A stretch of DNA of 64,000 nt from Viola odorata (Eukaryota; Streptophyta; Magnoliopsida; Malpighiales; Violaceae), in NCBI GenBank assembly GCA_963691705.1, contig OY829541.1, forward strand, positions 49,062,377 to 49,126,376, in the 5' to 3' direction. Shown here piece by piece: positions 46,701 to 59,153 of the stretch. Numbering within the stretch: position 1 is the first letter of the stretch; each line of letters begins with the position of its first letter. The position numbers were made by a program, and so were the translations under genes. A model generated the notes under the pieces. It was given only the letters and a program-made list of their open reading frames with translations, was not told where the DNA came from and searched no databases.

Positions 46701-49700
46701 TATGTTTGTGTATTTGTCTATCATATTAAGCAAATGGTTAAAAATCTCTAAATCTTATAAGGTGGTCAAGTTTGAGGTTTTAGATGGATCTTGGCTTTCA
46801 TTTGATCCTCTCTTGTTCGTACTCTCTGATTTTCTCATTTTAAAAATATTAGTTAAATCTTAACTACCCCTACAGCCCTCTCACGTCTACTTTCACCTCC
46901 CAAGAGATGCCAATGCATAAAATGAAGTAGAGTATTGCTGAAGTAGCTACCTGTCATTTTCCTTTTTAAAAGGAAAATCGCGTATCTCATATTCTTCTCT
47001 TAACAGGAAGATACAAGCAGTTTCCTGTACATAACGTGAAAAAGTTGGTACAAGCCCTCACAAACCTTTTTCTTTTTGCAGATATCAGGGCATGATGGTG
47101 GAACTGGAGCCAGCCCTATAAGTTCAATTAAGCATGCTGGTGGTCCCTGGGAACTTGGGCTTACCGAAACTCATCAGGTTTGTTATATTGACCCTTGAAT
47201 TAAATATTGCTCAAGGTTATTGTCATTCCATGTATTCAATCTTTTACCGAAACTCATCAGATTTATTATTGTGACTACTGACGATCTTTTACAGACTCTT
47301 ATTGAAAATGGACTCAGAGAAAGGGTGATTCTTAGAGTTGACGGCGGCTTTAAAAGTGGAGTTGATGTCTTGATGGCTGCAGCAATGGGCGCTGATGAGT
47401 ACGGATTTGGTTCTGTTGCAATGATTGCTACTGGATGTGTTATGGCCCGCATTTGCCACACAAATAATTGCCCAGTTGGTGTTGCTAGTCAGGTATCCAT
47501 GAAACTCCATATGGATTTTATAACGAATTTCAATGTGAATTTACTAACTTTTTTCCTTTTATATTTGATTTACTATAGAGGGAGGAATTACGTGCCCGGT
47601 TTCCTGGTGTGCCTGGTGATCTTGTTAATTTCTTTTTATATGTTGCTGAGGAGGTAACATAACTGCCTGCTTTTAAAAATGTTTAGCTTTTTCATCCATT
47701 CCAATTCTGTTTTTGTCGCACATACAATTTACATTTTTTGGTTTGTCCCAGGTTAGAGGCATGCTGGCACAATTGGGTTATGAGAAGTTAGATGATATTA
47801 TTGGACGGAATGACTTACTGAAGCCACGAGATATTTCCCTAGTTAAAACGCAGCATCTTGATCTTGGTTATATACTATCGGTAGTGTTATATTTTCACTG
47901 TTTTGTTTCACTACCTTGGATGCGACTTGCATATATGTAACGCCGCTTCTACTATCATTTCCAGAATGTTGGATACCCAAAATGGAGCAGCACTGAAATT
48001 AGGAGTCAAGCTGTGCATTCTAATGGTCCTGTTTTAGATGACATTGTACTGTCAGATGCAGAGGTAACAGATTTATTATTTTGTGGATGTTAGTTTAGTT
48101 GAGAAGGATAGTATTTTCTTGCTGATCCAGCCTTGCATATCTCTATTTTATGTTTAACTTTAGATCAATGGCCGCTCACATGGTATTCATGGATATTTTG
48201 TGTTTTAGTGGCATCTGAGACTCTGACTTATGTTGGAGGAAGAAAGGAGAAAAAAATATAAGCTCTTAGTACTACTATTTTGGTTATTTTCGAATATAAA
48301 TTTTAATGGTTTAAGCTGTAGGCATTGTAGTTCTATGCAGTTTATGCAAAGGTATATCTCGTAGTTCCTTTGCTGCCCAGGGCTGTGGCTTCACTTTTAA
48401 GAAATACGTGAATGTCATTCCAGGTTTCAGATGCTATTGAGAATGAGAAAGTCGTCAATAAAACCGTACAGATATACAACATCGATCGTGCTGTTTGTGG
48501 TCGTGTAGCTGGTGTAGTTGCAAAGAAATATGGTGACACTGGTTTTGCTGGGCAGTTAAACTTCACGTAAGATGCTGGCTAACTGTATAGCAGAATTTGA
48601 TATTTTGAGTAACATACCATGCCTTTTAATTCATTATGTTTTTGTGCCTACAGGTTTACTGGGAGTGCAGGGCAGTCCTTTGCCTGCTTCCTGACACCTG
48701 GAATGAACATTCGGCTGGTGGGAGAAGCTAATGATTACGTAGGAAAGGTATAATTTTAATTGTCTTCTATTCATGCAGTGTATATTTCAATGATGCCAAT
48801 CTCAGGCGCTCCCTTCTTAGTTGCATTATTTATTAACTAAATTGGCTGTTTGTTTTTGGTGCAAATTCTTGCAGACAAATTGGTCGTAAGGTTCTTGATA
48901 TCTATGTTAAATTATTTACAGCAAAACTGATATGATGTACTAATCAATACCAGGCAAATGTTAAATATATTTACTGAACAAACTTTTCTGAGTCTTGTGA
49001 TATAAATGTTGCAAGGGTATGGCTGGAGGAGAGCTGGTTGTGACTCCTGTGGAGAACACTGGGTTCATACCTGAGGATGCGACCATAGTTGGGAATACTT
49101 GCTTGTATGGGGCAACAGGAGGCCAAGTGTTTGTGAGAGGGAGAGCCGGGGAGAGGTTTGCTGTGAGAAACTCTCTTGCTGAAGCCGTAGTTGAAGGGAC
49201 TGGAGATCATTGTTGCGAGTACATGACCGGTGGATGCGTGGTTATCCTTGGGAAGTAAGTAATGTCTCTTTATCCTGCCTAGGTGTAGTGCTCAAGCAAA
49301 ACGAAGTGGGTTGGCTTAGAAATATGAATTGCTGTTTTGTTTACATTTGACAGAGTGGGTAGAAATGTAGCTGCTGGAATGACTGGAGGCTTGGCATACA
49401 TTCTTGATGAAGATGACACTTTCATGCCCAAGGTTTGTGTTTAAGCAATCCACTTGTATATCTGATGGCAGCAAATAACCTAAGCCAAGCCGATCAATGA
49501 TTTGGCCAGGCTTTGGCTAGTCTAATTAAAAGAGAGCTCAAGCTCACTTCACAATCATTAGGAGGCTAAACACTGATCTGTTCTTGATGTCATGAATTTT
49601 TTTTTCTTGTTTTACTTAAGTTTCTAGTGTTTTTGCCCTGATCTATTGCTGTATATGCATCTTTGCAATTAGTATATACTCTTTAATCAACGCCATTGAT

Positions 49701-50199
49701 CCTTAAGTCACTATTTTGTGCAAAACTGTGCACAGGTGAATAAAGAAATAGTGAAAGTCCAAAGAGTGACTGCTCCTGTTGGCCAGATGCAGCTGAAGAG
49801 CCTTATTGAGGCCCACGTTGTAAGTATAGTAGATTTAACTTTTGCGCATATTCAGTCACATCTACAAGGCAGCCAACGGTTGCAGTATCTGAATATTGTG
49901 CACTTTGCTTTGACCTTTGAAGTATTTCAATTAACTTTGCCCTTGCAAATTTTAGAATGTCAAACGCTTGTACTATCTTTTCATGCTATTTTTAGTCTGT
50001 GTTTTGTTTTTCAAACGAATCTCTCTCTCTTATGTAGGAAAAAACTGGGAGCAGCAAAGGTGCAGCTATCCTGAAGGAGTGGGATACATTTCTGCCACTC
50101 TTCTGGCAGTTGGTTCCACCTAGTGAAGAAGACACGCCCGAGGCTTGTGCTGTATACGAGGCAAAAACTTCTGAGGAAGTGACTTTGCAATCTGCATAG
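34771..50199 (+). CDS. GLU1: ferredoxin-dependent glutamate synthase (Fd-GOGAT), chloroplast; 33 exons
   Basis: Makes two glutamates from glutamine and 2-oxoglutarate using reduced ferredoxin; assimilates photorespiratory ammonium. Exons: 34771-35070, 35677-35989, 36398-36840, 36929-37060, 38294-38392, 38670-38740, 38832-38928, 39811-39903, 40174-40319, 41251-41410, 42014-42124, 42247-42462, 42701-42858, 43249-43378, 43747-43805, 43923-44028, 44804-44900, 45101-45216, 45287-45484, 45686-45796, 46010-46249, 46343-46441, 47082-47177, 47295-47492, 47579-47653, 47752-47880, 47965-48063, 48424-48566, 48654-48747, 49016-49254, 49354-49432, 49736-49819, 50038-50199. All phases join; 4893 nt, 1630 aa, close to Arabidopsis GLU1 (about 1620) and far shorter than NADH-GOGAT. 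Serine-rich transit peptide; Cys114 in RGACGVGF is the expected N-terminal nucleophile of the amidotransferase domain; [11 protein letters not shown] in the FMN domain; C1245, C1251, C1256 (CX5CX4C) bind the 3Fe-4S cluster; glycine-rich C-terminal domain ([20 protein letters not shown]). All introns GT-AG. It appears intact. Confidence 0.97.
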
Positions 50200-51022
50200 G
50201 ATGGCAATGGCAATTGACTACTACCTCAGGGCCACCAACCATGAGACCCACAGCCTGTGCAGCTATGCGGATTGGTGCAGATCATTGTGTTTCATTATCT
50301 TGGTGGGATGGTGATGCCTTTTTAAGTAAAGGATGGTGTCCTCACTAAGTATCGGAAATTTGGATCCTTACATCTGCCGTTCATGTTCTCCGGCAATTGA
50401 GGGATTGTATAGTGTGGTGTGCAGCAGAAAATGTAAATTCCAGGTTAGTTTAGATTCCCCCAATATTGTTGTCAAAGCTTCAACATTTGGGAAAAGAAAA
50501 ATATAGCTTTGTGCTGGGCATCACATTCTGCAAATTTTACAATTCCATATTCGTAGTCAGTCAAACTGGGAATATTATTCATATTGCATTTGGAATCCTT
50601 TTCCATGGATGAATTTATCGTTCTTCTATTTTGACACTGTTATCCCCCCACTAGATTCGTAGAATTTCAGCTAACATCTAATAAGTATATCTCTAGGATC
50701 AGACGTAAAAAAGAAGGGACTGTTCTTGATCTAATTTTACTTGGTATTGGCATGCGATTCTTTTAGAAATTTCAGTTTCTTTTAGAAATTAAAAATCACA
50801 CACTAACACGATATATATATTATATAAAAATTCCATTCACGGCAATAAAAAAAAAAAAATTCAACTATATTTTTAAGTATACTACAAATGGAACGGAAAT
50901 TTATATGATATCAATAATTATTTAGAATTATAACAAAAAAAGCAGGATACCGGGAGGTGGTGAAATAAACACATCATATGAATGTTATTCGAATGTGAAA
51001 ATGTAACAGCCACAAACATAAC
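50200..51022. other. Fd-GOGAT 3' untranslated region and intergenic DNA
   Basis: The first few hundred bases are the probable 3' UTR; the poly(A) site was not fixed. The rest is AT-rich with no recognised feature. Confidence 0.5.
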
Positions 51023-51030
51023 ATTAAAAG

Positions 51031-51959
51031 TAGGGGTGTCAAAACGGGACCGGTCCCGTAGACCCGTCCTGGACCTGAGGTCTCGGGTCGGGTATGGGAC
51101 CAATTTTTGGTCCCGTTTTGGGTTGGGACTAGGTCTGGTCCTGATCAGAAAATTTTCGAGTCTGTCAGGTCGGACCCGACGGGTCTCGGGTCTAGACCTG
51201 ACAAACCCCTAAAAGGTTTCTTTTTCCTTTTTTTCTTCCCTTTCTGTTTTCTTTCCACAACAATTAATTAAACTCCCTTCTCCTCTGCAACCTCTCAAAA
51301 CAGATCCACACCTCTGCATCACGCCATCGTCGTTTCTTTTTCCTTTTTTTCTTCCCTTTCTTTTTTCTTTCTACAATCACCCACCCATCAAACAATTAAT
51401 TAAGCTCCCTTCTCCTCTGCAACCCATCCATCACGTCATCGCCGTTGCAACCCATCCATCACGCCATCGCCATCGCCGCTTCTCCTCTGCATCCTCATTG
51501 CTTAGAGTTGGAGATCGGTTTGAGTGAGGGAGAGGAGATCGGCGAAGGTGGTTAGTAATTTTGGAGATGGTGGTTAGTAATTTTTTGCAGGGATTGAAGG
51601 GCTGAATTGGATGAGGGATGAGGTGAATGGTTTGGTTTGGTGAGCGATTGAGGTGGCGGCGATGGGTTTGGTGTCGGCGGTGGTATCGGCAGTGAGGTTG
51701 TCAATGGATTTGTGTTGGCAGTGGGTATGCGGGCAGTGAATGGATTTGTGTGGTATGCGGGCAGTGATTGAGAAATTGAGAGGGATGAAATTGGCAGCTT
51801 AGTCGGGTCCATTTTTCCCGGGTCTGGACCCGTGGATCCGAATTCTTATACGGGCCGGGATCGAAACTAGAAATTAGTCCCGTGAGTCCCGATCGTATTT
51901 TTTCAGGTCTGTCAAGTCCGGGTCGAGTCCAGACCCGCAGTCCTGTTATGACACCTCCA
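51031..51959. mobile_element. non-autonomous hAT element, 929 bp
   Basis: Perfect 8-bp target duplication ATTAAAAG at 51023-51030 and 51960-51967. Inverted ends: TAGGGGTGTCA at the left, TGGAGGTGTCA as the reverse complement of the right. Subterminal regions are G+C-rich with repeated GGGTC/GACCC words (GGTCCCGT, TCGGGTCTAGACC), as in hAT elements. The middle has a direct repeat: about 51219-51293 recurs at 51330-51424 (TTTCTTTTTCC... to CCCTTCTCCTCTGCAACC). No transposase coding is present. Confidence 0.88.
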
Positions 51960-51967
51960 ATTAAAAG

Positions 51968-52800
51968 TAAAGTGTCCATGCTTCACAGCGCGTCCGTTAC
52001 TCGCTGCCTAATACCACTAAGGAAGGACAAGCAATAATGCCAACTTTTATAGGAAACTAGTCTTGCAACACGCGCCAGTATACAAATAATAAAGTATTAA
52101 AATATAAATATTATATAATTAAAATATATTTTTTATTATAATGTATCAAATTAATTTATTACTAAAATATTCCACTCTTATTTTTTTCTTCAATTTATAT
52201 GAAATCTTATAAACTTATAAACAATTAGTTAAATAAACGAGTAATTAATCAATAACAAAATTAAAAAATTATTCATGCAAAATAAGTATATATAATTTGT
52301 TTTTGTTTATAATTTAGAATTATAAAAAAGTATCCAATTTTTGAATTACATATCTTAAGTTGAAACAACCAAAACCTCCAAATTAGAAGAAAAGAATAAA
52401 TAAAGATATATTTATTCGTATATATATATAAAATAAATAATTAAAAATGTTAATTGAATATAAAAGAAACTAACATTAGCTTAATCTATAACTAATATAA
52501 AAGTATCATCAGATGAAATGATGATATTTTAGTTTACATAATGAAAATTATAGGAATTAACCACGTACTCTCAATTATGATTAGTTTATATATGGATATT
52601 TAATTATAGATAATAAAATTAATTAATGAATATAGGGACATTTTTTTAAAAAATGAATAAATTAACTGAAATTAACCACTTCATTGATGTAAGATGATTA
52701 CAATTAAACAGATTGCTAAAAAACAGTATACAAAATAGACAATTGTGCACCCTGACCACATCCCGTATGAAATAATGTGTTGGCTATATCTCGTATGAAA
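51968..52800. other. AT-rich intergenic sequence
   Basis: No coding region, repeat boundary or RNA gene recognised. Confidence 0.6.
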
Positions 52801-52802
52801 TA

Positions 52803-53035
52803 CACCCTTCAGCCTAAATTAAACGTCGCTTTGACTTTGGGCACGTATATTAAGAAGACCGAATGACTTACTATTTGAGACAATTTTACCCCTTATTTTT
52901 TCTCGAACGTAGTTTTGTACCGTTCGTACGTTCGAGAAAAAATAAGGGACAAAATTATCTCAAATAGTGAGTCATTCGGCCTCCTTAATATGCGTGCTTA
53001 AAGTCAAAACGACGTTTAATTTAAGCCGGAAAGAG
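52803..53035. mobile_element. Stowaway-type fold-back element, 233 bp
   Basis: Flanked by TA (52801-52802 and 53036-53037). Nearly the whole element is one inverted repeat: the left arm CCTAAATTAAACGTCG...TTTTTTCTCGAACG pairs with the right arm CGTTCGAGAAAAAA...CGACGTTTAATTTAAGCC. Its ends (CCCTTCAG / CCGGAAAGAG) are eroded relative to the sibling copy at 58920-59151. Confidence 0.82.
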
Positions 53036-53037
53036 TA

Positions 53038-54251
53038 TTACGACAGGTGAGAGGTCTTCACCATTATTTCAATGGCGTTTACCATCAAAACTGTTTATAG
53101 AGAGTGAAAGAAGAGGAAGAACTAGTTGCTCATAATCTGGAAATTATTTCCACAATATTACTATATAATAAAGATACACAATTAGGTAGGTACAATTCAT
53201 TTGCTCCATCGTGTTCAGATTCATATATTTAATCCTAATTTTGATATATTAAAGATGATAACATTGAGAGAAATTATATAAGTTTACTTTACACAATAAA
53301 AAGCTGCCGGTTAGATCAATGGAAATTTAGGACAAGTTACTTCCTAGTTTGTCATGTAAATTTTTTCCTCCAATATCTCAAAGCTTAAGTTTAATTAGGT
53401 TTATGTAATGTAAAATGGTTAATTTTTGTCTTTGTGTTCTCTTATATATATATATATGTAGGTAGCTTGTAAAACGTACCTATGTGACACTTCTTTTTTC
53501 ATTTTGCTACTATCCTGTGTAAGTTATGTTAGCTATTATATGTAAGTTAGGTAATTCATTTATTTATGGTGCTTCACGCATCTTGTGTCCATTGCAACGG
53601 AAAAATAAAATTATTATTTATATGAAAAAAAATGTTATTTATATGGTAATGGTATGGTATAGAATGTAGACCTAAGAATAAAATAAAGATATTAAATAAA
53701 GAGAAACAAGTTTTGTTTTGATAGGAAAAAAAAATTAGAGAAAGTAAGATTGAGAGTCTTGTGATTTGCCACTTATCTAAATTTGTACTTTTGTTAAGCT
53801 CAAATTCCATTGAAATACGAGATTTAAACAATTTCACATTAGTAACCATAAAAAGTGGACCAACTCAGTGAAACCCAGGTTTGGAAGCTAACAAAAAGTG
53901 GCATACCATAAACTCAATGAGATACGAATTGAGGTGACATTTTCATTAAATAATGCATATAGCAATTTATGGTATGACAAACATACTCCTATAATAAGTA
54001 CTTAATTATTTCACATAATTGTTTCGTCCTACAAGTAATTAATCGATCAATTAATATAAAAAAGGACACAAGAAGTCCAAGTCCCAAGTCTTTTAATTCA
54101 TGTACAACATCAATATATTGTAATCAATGAGTGTAGTTCCTATAATTAGTGTATATGCATTGCATCCTCCTCTTGTAATCTTAATACAAGCGCGCGAAAA
54201 TACGTACCCACTGGAGAAATTTCTCCGTTTTGAAATCATTCCTTTCTTATT
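53038..54251. other. intergenic and 3' flank of the NAC gene
   Basis: AT-rich, with a TA microsatellite near 53446-53457. No further gene seen. The part next to 54251 should include the NAC 3' untranslated region. Confidence 0.5.
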
Positions 54252-55981
54252 TCATTTCCACAGATCAATCTGGCAAGTAGAAGTAGCTGAAGTTGAGGCA
54301 TATTGGGGCGCGGTGTCCGATCTGATCTTCTGTTCATTCGCCACGGCCAACACGTCTCTCTGCTCATGATCAGCCATCGCAAATAATGCTTGTGTGCTGA
54401 AATTGCTGCTATTATTAATTTCCTTGGAACCATCTTGATCATCATGGCTGAGATGATATGCCACGAGTTTATCGAGGACTCGCCAGTCTGTCACTTGATC
54501 ACAACCAATATTATTGGTCTGAAGTAACGTCGATGAAGTTAAATTTTGTTGTTGACGACATTGCTGGATTTGGTCTTCTTGGGTGTTGATTCCATAAGGG
54601 ACTAATGAGCTGCAATTTGTATTTGGATTAACTTTGGGACTTTCTAGCTGGGGAAGTTGAAGGAAAGGGTCATTTTGATGATGGAACCCTAGAATTTGTT
54701 GCTTGGAGCTGGAGAATTGGTGAAGATGGTATGGTGAGTTGTTGTTGTTGCTGCTGCTGTAATTATTTGGCTGATTAGAAGAGATAGTAATTTGGTGGTG
54801 AGGAGAATCAAGTTCCGATGACATGAACATTGAGGCTTGATCATCGTACCAATTTGTAGTACTACTACTACAGATTGGCGAGCCATAATCCCCAATTACT
54901 CTCCGCATTATTGTTGGCATTCTCTTCTTGAACACCCTGCATACGACATATCCTTCTTCCTGCATTTCCAATACAACAACAAATTAATCTTCATTAATTA
55001 GGGCTTTTTTTATAGTAGGTTGATATATACATATTGTAGTTAACTAGATAATTAGTTTTTTGAAATTTGAATTTCATTACCTCCTAGAGAATTGTCATGA
55101 AATTTTACGTGTAACTACGACTCGGTTGATTTAGATAATTTAACTCATATTGTTGAATTAAAACACTTAACATATCAGTCAGTAAAAATATTAGTATTTC
55201 AAGTATAATTCATTATTTTTTGACAACTAATGTTCGGTAGCCACATTAGACCTTTGATTAACTTAGAGTCGGGTTGTTGTCAAACCCTAATTTGTGAAAC
55301 TTACATCACTATTTTCCAATTCCAATATTCTTCAAATTAAATGATATTTTGAGATTTTTACTCATCTCAACTTAAATATTTTGTGTGCAGTAATTAAACA
55401 TTTATTATTTTATAATTAAACATGTACTTGCCTGGCCGGGGGATCCATTTTCATTTGTTTCTAGTCGATATTCATGCATGATCCAATCAGATTTTTGTCC
55501 ATTGGGGGCTCGTCCTTTGTAGAACACCAAAGTTTTTCTCATGCCAATCAAGCTATTACCAGTATAAATAGCCTTATCTCTTCCTGTAGCTTTCCAAAAC
55601 CCAGCTTTCGTTGCCCTATTAGTTCGAGTACCAGTAGGATACTTCTTATCTTTGTGACTGAAAAAATACCAATCACTCTGCTCTTCAGTCCCTATTCTGC
55701 AAAGTTCTGTCCAAATTCACCCAAAAATAAATCAATTATTCACTATATCCCGAAAAATCTTATTTATAATAGAAATTTCTTCTTTAGAAATTAAATGATC
55801 AGAAATTTGAAAATGATGTACCTTGAAGGTCCCATGGCTCAATTTTGTAGAGATCAACATCTTTGATGACATCTAAATCTATTCTTTTTGAAGCAATTTT
55901 TTTTCTTAGGTAGTAGTCAACAAGCTCCTCATCGGTCGGATGGAACCTAAACCCAGGTGGAACATGTGAAAAAGTATCCAT
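54252..55981 (-). CDS. NAC-domain transcription factor, VND4/5-like; 3 exons
   Basis: Exons on the minus strand: 55981-55822, 55706-55432, 54959-54252; 1143 nt, 380 aa. The NAC domain fills residues 1 to about 160 with all subdomains: [106 protein letters not shown]; and VVCRVFKK. The [14 protein letters not shown] start and KIEPWDLQ text are closest, from memory, to Arabidopsis VND4/VND5, nuclear activators of secondary-wall and programmed-death genes in xylem vessels. The C-terminal part is N/Q/S-rich, typical of an activation region, and ends CQIDLWK. Intron 1 is GT-AG (phase 1). Intron 2 uses a GC donor (CCAG then GCAAGT), phase 0, giving [15 protein letters not shown]. The gene looks intact. 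VND1-3 or 6 cannot be wholly excluded. Confidence 0.92.
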
Positions 55982-58488
55982 AGTACTCGATCTTCAAATT
56001 ATGAACTATTGGGCCTGCACCAAAATGCAATATTTACATATAGGGTAAGTCTCCATTAAACGTACAAAGTGTCAATGGCTCAAAAGTGATTATTTAATTT
56101 TCTTTGTATAATGTGCATCAGTTGCGAGTCATAATTTTTTAGTACAATATACGTAGCTAGTTCCTCTTAAGCCAACTGTATAAAAAAAGTATAGTCGTTT
56201 CTTTACGGTGAGTATTATGACTCGAACACGAATTGTAACACATCTTGTTTTAGGTCAAAAACCATACCTATAAGCACTGAAATTAAAGTGGTTACATAAA
56301 GATGATGATCCATTGCGCATGGTCAGCAATGAACATATATATATATATATGGGTCAAAGTTTCAGATTCAATTGATCCTAACAAAGGAGTTAGTATATAT
56401 GCATTATCATCATCACCTAGCTAGCCATCAAACAAAAGTAATCAACCATGTAAAAAGAAAGTGTGCCATTTTCAAGCTTTATTTCTTTCGCTATGCCTTT
56501 AAAGGCATGCATCAAACAAAAGAAAACATGCATGCGGACATTGCGGAGGCGAAAAAACAAAAACAACATATATATATCATCACCTAGTTTTGGCTTTTGA
56601 GGGTCAAACCAAAATTACATTGTCTTGCCACTGCTGTTATAATATTGTTGTTCAACGAAAATTGATAACATTTTAGGAAACAAAGACATCATATTGCATC
56701 TTTGAACAGAAAGGACGACATTCATGCGTATCGAATTATCTATGTTACATAAAGGATTGAGGAGACATGTACGAGGTGATGATCGGATTTAAATCATTGT
56801 AAATCATATTAGAGAAAAAAACTAATTTTCAGAATAACTTTTGCTATATATAAATGTATGTGCGCGTGTACGTTTATTGAACGAGTAGTGAGCTTGTAGG
56901 TCAGTGCAAATTATGGAGAGTAAAATCGTATACTTGAATTAGAGAACAAAAGGAGTTGTTTACGGATAATAATGGAGAAATCAAATTTTATGCGTTTTAA
57001 AATACCCTATGAAACATGCAGAAGGAGCTATATATGTGAATAATTTGGGCAAAATTATTGTATGACATAATTAAGAATAAACGAAAGAGAGAAAAATGAG
57101 AGCAAATTAATCATTTCATGTAATCAAAGTGAGATCTAAGAGTATATATGACATGGAAATCACATGTAATCCTCGGTTTGTAATTTGATCTCAGCACAAA
57201 CAATCGATCGTCACTACAACTAGGTACTATAGAAAACACAAGCCATGGCTGGTTTTGAATATTACACCAAATTATAGTTTCATGCCATTGGCCATATTAT
57301 TATATATACTTAAATGAAGATTAGTCTGATGAGCATCAATAGGTGGTATTCCAGATGATAACAAAACATATGCATATAACAATATAAACAATACAAGAAA
57401 GAATAGGATTGCATGTACCAGATCGCGCTTTCCTTTCACCTGGATCAGAATTAATGCACTACAACAACATGGGATTCAGAAGATTCATGGATTTCCTTTC
57501 CTTTGTGTTCTTTTTTTCCAAACAGCAAACAAACAAGAAACGAAATCTGATATTTGTAGGCTACCTCTTTCTCTCTCCCTTTCTTGCTTAGAAGATGTCA
57601 TGCACTAAAAAGTGATATGATCAGCTGCATTTTACTGCTCTCATTCAATCTTAATATATAAGAAATTGCACGCGGCCTCTGGTTGGTTGGGCTGCATTTC
57701 TGTAATTATTGTTTCTCTCTTTTTTATTTTTTTATTCTGTTCATAAATGCTTCCACCCCTGGACCCCACCAACCGACCCTGTGCATCCTGACACTGATAT
57801 TTCTCCAAATTTCCTTTTTTCTTTTCTTTTAATATAATATTCTATTAGCTCGGCTAGCTCACTTTCGGAGCCCAGCCCAGCCCAGCCGTAAATTTACTGT
57901 TCAACTCTTCCAGAATATGGCCCACCTCACTCAAAACTTCGGTTGGACTGGAGAAACGTTGCAAGAAAAAGGCGTCGCAACCGTTGTCAGTTTCCCGTTC
58001 GTACGTGATTTTTTTATTAAAAAAGAAAGAACCTAAAAGTGCGAAAGAGGCCATTTTTTCCCTCTAATTTGGAAAGATTCACCAAATTATTTAATTTACT
58101 AATATATTTTCTTAAAAAAAACATAAATGTGACATTTTATATGTGGCACTAAAGAATCATTTTTCTGTGTAACGGATGATTTATAATTAAAGAAGTACAA
58201 TACTAACAGTGTTTGTTGTAGTCGAGTGAATGCTAAGAGATTTATCTTCATTAATTTCGTGAAAAAGAATTATCATTTTTTAATATACATTTTAAGTATG
58301 CTAATTGATTACAAACCAGCTAAATTAATTTAGTATTTATTAATTATTATAGCTAACGTGAATATTTAAAAAGTAGGTCATAATAAAAAAAGATATTAAC
58401 AAGAGTTTGTTAGAAAAATAATACATAAATAATTAAACAAGTTTGTGGAATGAAATCATGCTTAATTAGAATATACGGAGGGTGGGGA
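55982..58488. other. NAC 5' flank and intergenic DNA
   Basis: Presumed promoter side of the NAC gene. A TATATGTA-type sequence lies about 55 nt upstream of the ATG on the minus strand (near 56034-56043), and an AT microsatellite at 56336-56350. No other gene was recognised; the short ORFs look random. Confidence 0.45.
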
Positions 58489-58665
58489 ACAATCCGACTG
58501 GGGCCCACAGGAAACGGAATGATGTTAGGGACACTGTATACGTGGCGGCTTCTGGTCCGGCGTGGTTTAGCCCACGATCATTAAGCTCACAATTTTCCGG
58601 CTCTGGGGCCCACCCCGTTATCCTGTTTTACAGGCCCCACCTCCATTCATTGGGGCCCATTCTTG
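58489..58665. promoter_or_regulatory. cluster of GGGCCCA sites in a G+C-rich island
   Basis: TGGGGCCCA-type words occur three times (near 58500, 58604 and 58652) with a related AGGCCCCAC near 58632. GGCCCA/TGGGCC words are plant site II-type elements bound by TCP factors. No gene start lies nearby, so a promoter role is not established. Confidence 0.35.
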
Positions 58666-58917
58666 CTTCACTTTTAGTCCAGTGAAGCACCTCAATCAGA
58701 CGTTGGTGGAATGACACATGTATTTTCTTTTCTTTTCTTTTCCTTCAATTTTTATTACTATTTGAAAGGATAATGTTAATTAATGACTTCACAATCTTGT
58801 TAAAAAATGCAAATGGATCCAAAAATTAAAAGATTTCATGCTCTTGCATACAGAAATATGATCTATCATAAGTGCTTTACTTCTTCTTCTTCTTTTTTAT
58901 AAAAAAATTATTATATT
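58666..58917. other. intergenic, nothing recognised
   Basis: AT-rich, CT microsatellite-like stretch near 58880. Confidence 0.5.
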
Positions 58918-58919
58918 AC

Positions 58920-59151
58920 TCCCTCCGGATTATAAAAAACGACGTCCGTACTGTAGATACGCATATCAAGGAGGCCGGATGATTCACTATTTGACCCCAA
59001 AAAAATTCGTACTTTTTTTTGAACGTACATTAATCCTTAACGTACGTTCGAGAAAAAATTCGGGGCAAAATTGTCTCAAATAGTGAGTCATTCGACCTCC
59101 TCAACATGCGTGCACAAATAGTAAAAGTCGTTTAATAAAATCCGGAGGGAG
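58920..59151. mobile_element. Stowaway-type fold-back element, 232 bp
   Basis: Ends CTCCCTCCGG and CCGGAGGGAG flanked by TA (58918-58919 and 59152-59153), the hallmark of Stowaway (Tc1/mariner) elements. The two halves are near-perfect inverted repeats around 59035 (TTGAACGTAC / GTACGTTCGAG), so a transcript would form one long hairpin. Confidence 0.92.
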
Positions 59152-59153
59152 TA

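Noticed and set aside
51552..51812. 86-codon proline-rich ORF in the hAT element
   Set aside because: Low-complexity reading of the CT/GA-rich core, with no homology and no splice or promoter context.
57409..57591. 60-codon ORF between the NAC gene and the Stowaway element
   Set aside because: Short, no domain, AT-rich surroundings, no sign of selection.
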